A stretch of 64,000 bases of DNA. Source: Endomicrobiales bacterium (GTDB lineage Bacteria > Elusimicrobiota > Endomicrobiia > Endomicrobiales > JALOBY01). The stretch is from assembly GCA_023228045.1 (NCBI GenBank), contig JALOBY010000003.1, positions 1 through 64,000 on the forward strand. Reading direction: 5' to 3'. Made by a program: the position numbers and the translations under genes. Below are positions 58,628 through 64,000 of the stretch, in pieces. The notes beneath the pieces were generated by a model. The model had not been told where the DNA came from. It did no database searches and saw only the letters and a list, made by a program, of their open reading frames with translations. The stretch's first letter is position 1, and every line of letters starts with the position of its first letter.

Positions 58628-59896
58628 TTAGTTTGACCAATCCGGTGTTACAGAACTACCTTTTATATTGCTCAATAATCTTTTAAAAGTTCCGTCAAGC
58701 GATATTATAAACAATAAAGATTTATTTTTTACTTTTTCTGAGTACACAATAAACCTGCCGTCGGCAGACCATGATGGGTTTTCCGCATTAGTTGTACCAT
58801 AAGTTAATCTATTTATATCATTACTTTTCATATCAAAAACATAAAGTTCATAATTTTTTGTTCCGCTAAGCATTGAAAAAACAATTTTATTTCCACGCGG
58901 CGACCAGCGAGGCGAATCGCAGTAGCCGTTTAAAGGCACTTTGCGAACATTTACACCATCTAAATTCATTATATAAAGCTGAGGATACCCACTCCTATCA
59001 GATATAAACGCAATCTCTTTTGCGCTTGGTGAAAAAGTAGGGCTTGTGTTGATTTTACCCTCAAAAGTTAACTGCCTTAAGAGTTTGCCCTGTAAATTGA
59101 TTAAATAAAGGTTTGGACCGTGTTTGCCGTTTTGCGTTAGGGCAATGCTCTGATCATCAGGTGAAAATATGGCGGCTGTGTTTATACCCTGTTTTTTAGA
59201 TATTATCACATTATTCATTGTTGCAAGTGTAAGCATGGCAATATCAGGGTTTACATCACGATAGGTTGTATATACAATTTTGCTTTTATCTGCAGACCAC
59301 TTTGGCAAAATAGCAATTGAACTATCAAATGTTAGTTGTTTTAATCCATGCCCATCATAATCTATGCAGTAAAGCTCTTTAGAGCCAGTTGAATTGTTAG
59401 CAAATACAATTTTTGTTGAAGCAACACCTCTCTCACCTACGAGTCGAAAAATAATTTCATCACTTATGTTATGGGCGCATTCTCTAAGCATTGAGGATGT
59501 AAAAACATAAGAGCTTTGCCATATTACTGTTTTGCCTAAAGTATCACTTAAACTCGCATACAAAACCTGTTTGTTTTGGATTTGAGTAATTTTGCCTGCA
59601 ACTAGCAAATCAACACCTATGTTCTCCCACTCGCTAAGTTGCTCTAACTGCCCAGTGTATACTGGACCGCCGTCAATTAAGTTAAAGTACCTTGAAAGAA
59701 GTAAATCACGCCTTATTATTGAAGAGAGTTCTTTTCCTGCACCGTCTTGCGAAGTTGTGCCAATAAATTCGCTGACACCAATATCAGTTCTACTTCCATG
59801 TGAAGTAAGTTTTAAATAAATATCGGAGCAGAAAGCATAAGAGCTGCCAAAAACTAATAATAAAACCACACAAATAACTTTAAAGCGTATTTTCAT
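58628..59896 (-). CDS. tolB: Tol-Pal system beta-propeller protein TolB
   Basis: This 422-residue periplasmic protein has a signal peptide (MKIRFKVICVVLLLVFGSSYAFC). The N-terminal alpha/beta domain is present (LSSIIRRDLLLSRYFNLIDG, LLVAGKITQIQ). A six-bladed propeller follows with repeated WD40-like motifs: PKWSADKSKIVYTT, FSPDDQSIALTQNGKHGPNLYLINL, SPSAKEIAFISDRSGYPQLYIMNLDG and PRWSPRGNKIVFSM. TolB binds Pal and peptidoglycan-linked partners. It is next to a TonB/TolA-like gene. Confidence 0.93.
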   Translation of the reverse strand: MKIRFKVICVVLLLVFGSSYAFCSDIYLKLTSHGSRTDIGVSEFIGTTSQDGAGKELSSIIRRDLLLSRYFNLIDGGPVYTGQLEQLSEWENIGVDLLVAGKITQIQNKQVLYASLSDTLGKTVIWQSSYVFTSSMLRECAHNISDEIIFRLVGERGVASTKIVFANNSTGSKELYCIDYDGHGLKQLTFDSSIAILPKWSADKSKIVYTTYRDVNPDIAMLTLATMNNVIISKKQGINTAAIFSPDDQSIALTQNGKHGPNLYLINLQGKLLRQLTFEGKINTSPTFSPSAKEIAFISDRSGYPQLYIMNLDGVNVRKVPLNGYCDSPRWSPRGNKIVFSMLSGTKNYELYVFDMKSNDINRLTYGTTNAENPSWSADGRFIVYSEKVKNKSLLFIISLDGTFKRLLSNIKGSSVTPDWSN

Positions 59897-59899
59897 AAT

Positions 59900-60490
59900 T
59901 TACTCAATAAAAGAGAACTCAAAAAAAACACCAAGATAATTTTCATTAAAACCTTCCGGCAATGGGGCAAAAGGGTTTGCTAAAAGCACCGCGCGCAGTG
60001 CTTGCTGGTCAAATGTTTTATCATTAGAACTATTTTTGATACGCACATCGGTAATTTGCCCGTTTTTTTCTATTTTAAAATAAACAACTGCTTTATAGCG
60101 CCCGGTATTTATTGACCATTGCCAATTTGAATTGATTTTTTTTACAATGGCATTTGTATAGTAGTTGTAAGGAAAGCGGGCGTTGTCTAATGCAATTTGG
60201 TTTGATTGTTTCAGAGTGCTTGCTTGTTTCTGTTCTTTTGGTAAGTCGGGTACATTTTTTTGTTCTATTTTTTTTATTGGTTTTTTACTTTTTTGCTTTT
60301 TCAAATTAATACTGTCTTTTTCCTCTTTGACAACTTCAAGTACTGTTTGCTTAGTGTCTTGCGCATAATAAACAAGCTCAAATGGAACGGTTATGTTGAT
60401 AGTTTTATTTTGGCCGATGGAAAGAAAAGCAATCAGCCCAATATGCAACAGCAGAGAGATAAAAAAAGTGAACTCAAGGTTTTTGAGCAT
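59900..60490 (-). CDS. TonB/TolA-like energy-transducing protein
   Basis: This 196-residue protein has an N-terminal membrane anchor (LEFTFFISLLLHIGLIAFLSIG). A Lys/Glu/Pro-rich linker of about 60 residues follows (EEKDSINLKKQKSKKPIKKIEQKNVPDLPKE, as in TonB/TolA). The C-terminal domain (NSNWQWSINTGRYKAVVYFKI, GQITDVRIKNSSNDKTFDQQALRAV) is a TonB/TolA fold. Because it lies between cpoB and tolB, it probably serves the Tol system as TolA. TolQ and TolR are not in the window. Confidence 0.84.
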   Translation of the reverse strand: MLKNLEFTFFISLLLHIGLIAFLSIGQNKTINITVPFELVYYAQDTKQTVLEVVKEEKDSINLKKQKSKKPIKKIEQKNVPDLPKEQKQASTLKQSNQIALDNARFPYNYYTNAIVKKINSNWQWSINTGRYKAVVYFKIEKNGQITDVRIKNSSNDKTFDQQALRAVLLANPFAPLPEGFNENYLGVFFEFSFIE

Positions 60491-61190
60491 CTTGGCCCTT
60501 TGTTTGGACCTTTTGGGCGGACATTTTTGCTTCTTGTGAATCTGGGAACTCAGAGTACAATTGTTTTAGAAGTGTTTTTGTTTTTTCACCGTTGCCAATT
60601 TTTTCATAGCAGTCCGCGAGTTTATATAGCACAGACGGACTTAACTCCATGTTCGTTTTGTTATTTAAAAAAAGCTCAAACTTAGTTATAGCGTCATCAA
60701 AAGATTTTTTTGAGTAGTAGGAATCGGCCAAATAGTAGTTTGCCTTATCTGAAAGTTCTGTATCAGGGTATTTTTCAAGATATGTTTCAAACCCTGTTAT
60801 AGCGAGGTCATATTTGCCGTTTGAATAATCATTGTAAGCCAGATTGTAAAGCGCAGATGGGCTTGGAGCTATTGAAAGCGTAGTGCCAGAAAGCTGCTCA
60901 AAAAGTTTATCTAGCCGTTGAGAAAAGTTCGCATCTACATCATCAAGTTTTTGCCCAAGAGAAGACATTCTATTTTGTGTTTCTTTTAGGTTGGAACCGA
61001 GTATATCTAACTTTCTTGAAAAACTCTCAGTTTTATTAGAAACATCTGCCTGATTTGTTTGAAGTTCATTTATTTTAAGTTGTAGTTTATAGATATCTTC
61101 TCGCAAACCTGAAACCTCCGTACTGGTTGCGATACAGCCAGACAATAAAAATAAAAAAATAAATGTTAAACCAAAGATATAGCGAATCAT
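60474..61190 (-). CDS. cpoB: CpoB/YbgF-type lipoprotein with TPR repeats
   Basis: This 238-residue protein has a lipoprotein signal with lipobox LSGC near residue 18. A coiled-coil segment follows, with regularly spaced Leu (REDIYKLQLKINELQTN to KLDDVDANFSQRLDKLFEQL). From about residue 115, three TPR-like repeats are visible: ALYNLAYNDYSNGKYDLAITGFETYLEKYPD, ANYYLADSYYSKKSFDDAITKFELFLNN, and VLYKLADCYEKIGNGEKTKTLLKQL. It coordinates Tol with cell-wall synthesis by family. It overlaps pal by 4 bases. E. coli CpoB is not a lipoprotein, so this variant differs. Confidence 0.87.
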   Translation of the reverse strand: MIRYIFGLTFIFLFLLSGCIATSTEVSGLREDIYKLQLKINELQTNQADVSNKTESFSRKLDILGSNLKETQNRMSSLGQKLDDVDANFSQRLDKLFEQLSGTTLSIAPSPSALYNLAYNDYSNGKYDLAITGFETYLEKYPDTELSDKANYYLADSYYSKKSFDDAITKFELFLNNKTNMELSPSVLYKLADCYEKIGNGEKTKTLLKQLYSEFPDSQEAKMSAQKVQTKGQDAQKP

Positions 61191-61687
61191 TTTCCTCTTA
61201 CTTTTGTTTCAGCTCGTCTATTTTTCGCATATGCATTTTCATTATCAGAATCATCTAACAAATTTTCTTTACCATACGAAATTGTGCCTATATTACCTGC
61301 TGGAACTCCAAGAGATATATAATAATCACGAACAGCCGAGGCCCGTTTTTGACCAAGTGCAAGGTTGTACTCAATAGTACCGCGTTGATCGCAGTATCCT
61401 TCAACTATTATGTTAGCGATTGAATACTCTTTTAAATAACTCGCATTCTTTTTTAATACATCGCTCGCGCTGTCACTCAAGTCGTAAGAGTCATAGTCAA
61501 AACTTATGTTTACAAGTCCTTCAATCGATTTCCAATCTTTGAAACGAACTGACGCCTCATCCGAATCTTTGTTAGTGTCGCTAACTTGCGGCACAATCGT
61601 CTCAGTTGGTTTAATTATTTGTTTTTTTGCGCAACCGGCATTAAAAATTAAAGTAACTGCGAGTAAAACAAGGAATATTTTTGACAT
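61187..61687 (-). CDS. pal: Peptidoglycan-associated lipoprotein Pal
   Basis: This 166-residue lipoprotein has a signal ending in the lipobox FNAGC near residue 19. The OmpA-like peptidoglycan-binding domain starts near residue 57: ISFDYDSYDLSDSASDVLKKNASYLKEY, VEGYCDQRGTIEYNLALGQKRASAVRDYYISLGV and GTISYGKEN. The Asp and Arg that bind diaminopimelate (YCDQRG, KNRRAE) are present. It is the first gene of the operon, 37 bases downstream of a consensus promoter -10. Confidence 0.95.
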   Translation of the reverse strand: MSKIFLVLLAVTLIFNAGCAKKQIIKPTETIVPQVSDTNKDSDEASVRFKDWKSIEGLVNISFDYDSYDLSDSASDVLKKNASYLKEYSIANIIVEGYCDQRGTIEYNLALGQKRASAVRDYYISLGVPAGNIGTISYGKENLLDDSDNENAYAKNRRAETKVRGK

Positions 61688-61724
61688 TTTTCTGCCTCCA
61701 TTTCAATTTGATATATTTTTAAAT

Positions 61725-61753
61725 ATTTTACCCGAATGCGACGAGTGTGTCAA
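61725..61753 (-). promoter_or_regulatory. Sigma-70-type promoter for the pal/tol operon
   Basis: On the minus strand TTGACA (61753-61748) is followed by 17 bases and TAAAAT (61730-61725), ending 38 bases before the pal ATG. The -35 is a perfect consensus. A GGAGG ribosome site lies just before the ATG. It should drive pal, cpoB, the TonB-like gene, tolB, the secretin-like gene and UPF0104. Confidence 0.8.
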
Positions 61754-61829
61754 GTATTATGTAAAATATTAGTTTAAAGTTATCAGATTACTTACGAGTC
61801 ACGGAATTTTAATTAAACATTATCAATAT

Positions 61830-64000
61830 TTATGCTTTTAAAGCTGATTGTAAATATTGGCCGGTAAATGAGTTTTTGTTTAAAGAAACCGTTTCAGGGG
61901 TTCCTTTAGCCACAATATAACCACCCTTATTACCACCTTCTGGGCCCAAGTCAATAATCCAATCGGCGGTTTTTATTACTTCAAGATTGTGTTCAATGAC
62001 TAAAACCGTGTTGCCATTATCTACTAACTCATGCAAAACTTTTAACAACTTTTCTACATCGGCAAAGTGCAGGCCTGTTGTCGGCTCATCAAGTATATAA
62101 AGGGTTTTGCCTGTGGAGTGCTTTGATAATTCATTTGCCAGTTTCACTCTTTGAGCTTCGCCTCCCGACAGTGTGGTTGCAGCTTGTCCAAGCTTTATAT
62201 AATTTAGCCCAACAGAATTTAATGTTCCAAAAATTTTCTTTATTTTAGGAATGTTTGTAAAAAACTCATAGCCCTCCTCAACTGTCATATCCAAAACTTC
62301 CGCTATTGTTTTGCCTTTATAATGAACCTGCAAAGTTTCACTATTAAAGCGTTTACCCCCGCAAACTTCACAAGTTACATAAACATCAGGCAAAAACTGC
62401 ATTTCAATTTTAATTGTTCCATCTCCATGGCAATTTTCGCAACGGCCGCCTTTTACATTAAAAGAGAACCTTCCTGGCTCATAACCCCTGGCTTTTGATT
62501 CCTGGGTGCTGGCAAAAAGGTCACGAATATGCGTAAATGCACCCGTGTAAGTGCTTGGATTTGAACGAGGAGTTCTACCAATGGGCGATTGGTCAACAAT
62601 TATCACTTTATCTATATTTTCCATGCCATTAATTTCTTTTACTATACCAGGTACTTCTTTTGAACCGTAAAGTTTTTTTGCAAGATTTTTGTATATTATT
62701 TCATGTACTAAAGTTGATTTTCCAGAACCGGAAACACCTGTTACGCAAACGAAAACCCCAAGAGGCATATTTAAGGATAGTTTTTTAAGGTTAAACTGTG
62801 AAGCGCCAATAATTTCAAGATTTCTGTCTGTTAACTTTCTTCTCTTTTTAGGTATAGGAATTCTTAGGGTACCGTTTAGGTAACTCGCGGTAAGTGAATT
62901 TTTCGCTTTTAAAACTTTTTCATAAGTACCTTGGGCAACAATAGAACCGCCATGAATGCCGGCACCCGGCCCAAGATCTATTATCCAGTCGGCTGCGCGC
63001 ATAGTTTCTTCATCGTGCTCAATAACAATTAGGGTATTGCCCATGTCGCGCAGGCGAAGCATTGTATCTAAAAGCTTTCTATTGTCTTTTTGGTGCAGGC
63101 CAATTGATGGTTCATCAAGCACATAAAGCACTCCTGTTAACCCTGAACCAATTTGTGTTGCAAGGTGAATTCTTTGTGCCTCACCTCCGGAAAGTGTTGA
63201 GCTTTCACGGTCAATGGTAATATATCCGAGCCCCACATCGCTTAAAAATGAAAGCCGCCGGTTTACCTCTTTAAATATTGTTTTACTGATAAATTTATCT
63301 TTTTCTGATAGTTTTAGCGCGGCAAAGAATTCCCTTGCAATATTGACAGACATAGTTGTTAATTCTGAAATTGATTTGCCATCAATTTTCACTGACATGG
63401 CAGATTTTTTAAGGCGAGCGCCGTGGCAGCTATTACAGATAACAGTGCGCATATAGTTTGTACGGATCTCTTCACGCACGAATTCAGATTCAGTTTCAGT
63501 GTAACGCCGTTTTAAATTGACGATCACACCCTCAAATCCATCATTGTCGCCGAATAGCAATATCTCCTGCTGTTTTCTTGAAAGTTTTAACCATGAAGTT
63601 TTTGTTGGTATATTGTGTTTTGAGCAAACATCATCTAAAAGTTGCTGGTAATAGCCACTCCATGAATTTTTCCAACGATGGGTACGGGTTGTTATTGGCT
63701 GGCTCCATGGTTTTATTGCGCCATCTGCTATGCTAAGCATTGGAGCACGAATTATAAGATCTTCATCAACTTCTTCTTTTGCGCCAAGCCCGCCGCACTC
63801 CGGACAAGCCCCAAATGGCGAGTTAAACGAAAATAGTCGTGGCTCAATTTCAGGCAGGCTTATGCCACAATCGGTGCAGCTGTTATGTTCGCTAAACAAT
63901 CTTTCTTTTACTGACCTTTTTGAGCTCTCATCTAAAATTAAAACTAAGCCGGACGATTCTTTAAGTGCAAGTTCAACCGCTTCCGAAATTCTTTGGCGTG
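61830..64000 (-). CDS. uvrA: Excinuclease ABC subunit A (partial, 5' end outside window)
   Basis: The reading frame is open from base 64000 to the stop at 61830, giving the C-terminal 720 or so residues of a protein that is normally about 940. The frame beyond 63899 continues with SGLVLILDESSKRSV, so no start lies inside the window. Marks are the zinc module CTDCGISLPEIEP and ACPECGG, the ABC signature LSGGEAQRIHLATQ, the second Walker A GVSGSGKSTLVHE, a second zinc module CENCHGDGTIKIEMQ, and LSGGEAQRVKLANEL. It finds DNA damage with UvrB. Mfd is encoded elsewhere in the window. Confidence 0.96.
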   Translation of the reverse strand, partial: RQRISEAVELALKESSGLVLILDESSKRSVKERLFSEHNSCTDCGISLPEIEPRLFSFNSPFGACPECGGLGAKEEVDEDLIIRAPMLSIADGAIKPWSQPITTRTHRWKNSWSGYYQQLLDDVCSKHNIPTKTSWLKLSRKQQEILLFGDNDGFEGVIVNLKRRYTETESEFVREEIRTNYMRTVICNSCHGARLKKSAMSVKIDGKSISELTTMSVNIAREFFAALKLSEKDKFISKTIFKEVNRRLSFLSDVGLGYITIDRESSTLSGGEAQRIHLATQIGSGLTGVLYVLDEPSIGLHQKDNRKLLDTMLRLRDMGNTLIVIEHDEETMRAADWIIDLGPGAGIHGGSIVAQGTYEKVLKAKNSLTASYLNGTLRIPIPKKRRKLTDRNLEIIGASQFNLKKLSLNMPLGVFVCVTGVSGSGKSTLVHEIIYKNLAKKLYGSKEVPGIVKEINGMENIDKVIIVDQSPIGRTPRSNPSTYTGAFTHIRDLFASTQESKARGYEPGRFSFNVKGGRCENCHGDGTIKIEMQFLPDVYVTCEVCGGKRFNSETLQVHYKGKTIAEVLDMTVEEGYEFFTNIPKIKKIFGTLNSVGLNYIKLGQAATTLSGGEAQRVKLANELSKHSTGKTLYILDEPTTGLHFADVEKLLKVLHELVDNGNTVLVIEHNLEVIKTADWIIDLGPEGGNKGGYIVAKGTPETVSLNKNSFTGQYLQSALKA

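Noticed and set aside
1..64000. tRNA, rRNA, CRISPR arrays, prophage, toxin-antitoxin genes and riboswitches.
   Set aside because: I looked for cloverleaf ends, regularly spaced direct repeats, integrase or transposase motifs and known riboswitch cores, and saw none I could support.

Overview
The window is an AT-rich (mid-30s % GC by eye), tightly packed bacterial chromosome segment. It looks like a diderm, probably anaerobic, uncultured lineage. Evidence for an outer membrane: Pal, CpoB-like and TolB-like proteins, a TonB/TolA-like protein, SurA-type chaperones and large surface-polysaccharide clusters. Evidence for an anaerobic or hydrogen-linked life: HypF, HypC, HypD and HypE, acetate kinase, and an acyl-CoA dehydrogenase/EtfB/EtfA set whose EtfA carries a 2[4Fe-4S] ferredoxin domain. 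An Elusimicrobiota-like or related phylum would fit, but the phylum is not established by the sequence. All genes lie on the minus strand except one AMMECR1 gene (35722-36276). No tRNA, rRNA, CRISPR array, prophage or transposase was seen, and no gene-free stretch exceeds 300 bases.

Layout from left to right (transcription mostly runs right to left). (1) 1-20790 is a surface-glycan locus. It holds CDP-glucose genes (rfbF, rfbG), methyltransferases, a Wzx-type flippase and a very AT-rich unknown glycosyltransferase-like gene. Next comes a less AT-rich cassette (radical SAM, methyltransferase, VOC protein, class III aminotransferase, NeuA, SAF-less NeuB), then gmhA and a pseudaminic-acid-type pathway (pseI, pseH, TIM-barrel protein, HemL-like aminotransferase, SpsF-like cytidylyltransferase, aldo-keto reductase, pseC, pseB). 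It is headed by a winged-helix regulator whose promoter carries a perfect palindrome. (2) 20831-24531 has a glycosyltransferase and a serine-palmitoyltransferase-like enzyme next to an SDR reductase. (3) 24537-30209 has hypE, hypD, a LOG-family gene, a GNAT gene, hypC and hypF. (4) 30449-35621 has two PpiC-type foldases and mfd. (5) 36552-49467 is a long fatty-acid/central-metabolism run: icd, ndk, ackA, yceD, rpmF, plsX, fabH, fabD, fabG, acpP, fabF, rnc, acd, etfB, etfA. (6) 49569-56634 is a second glycan locus with a WecA-type initiating enzyme. (7) 56758-61753 is a pal/tol envelope operon with an unusual gene order and a small secretin-like protein. (8) 61830-64000 is the C-terminal part of uvrA.

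The most striking observation is a family of short palindromic elements. Two gap-free 159-bp copies (30259-30417 and 48181-48339) share 139 of 159 bases, have about 27-bp terminal inverted repeats, and are open in one reading frame. The copy at 48181-48339 sits just after the ndk start codon. Element plus a 3-bp target duplication adds exactly 54 codons, so NDK seems to carry an in-frame, mobile-element-derived N-terminal extension. A third, shorter and diverged relative lies at the mfd/foldase junction. Other points of interest are two distinct nonulosonate synthases in one locus with unexplained accessory enzymes, the apparently autoregulated locus promoter, and a probable sphingolipid gene pair downstream of the hydrogenase-maturation genes.
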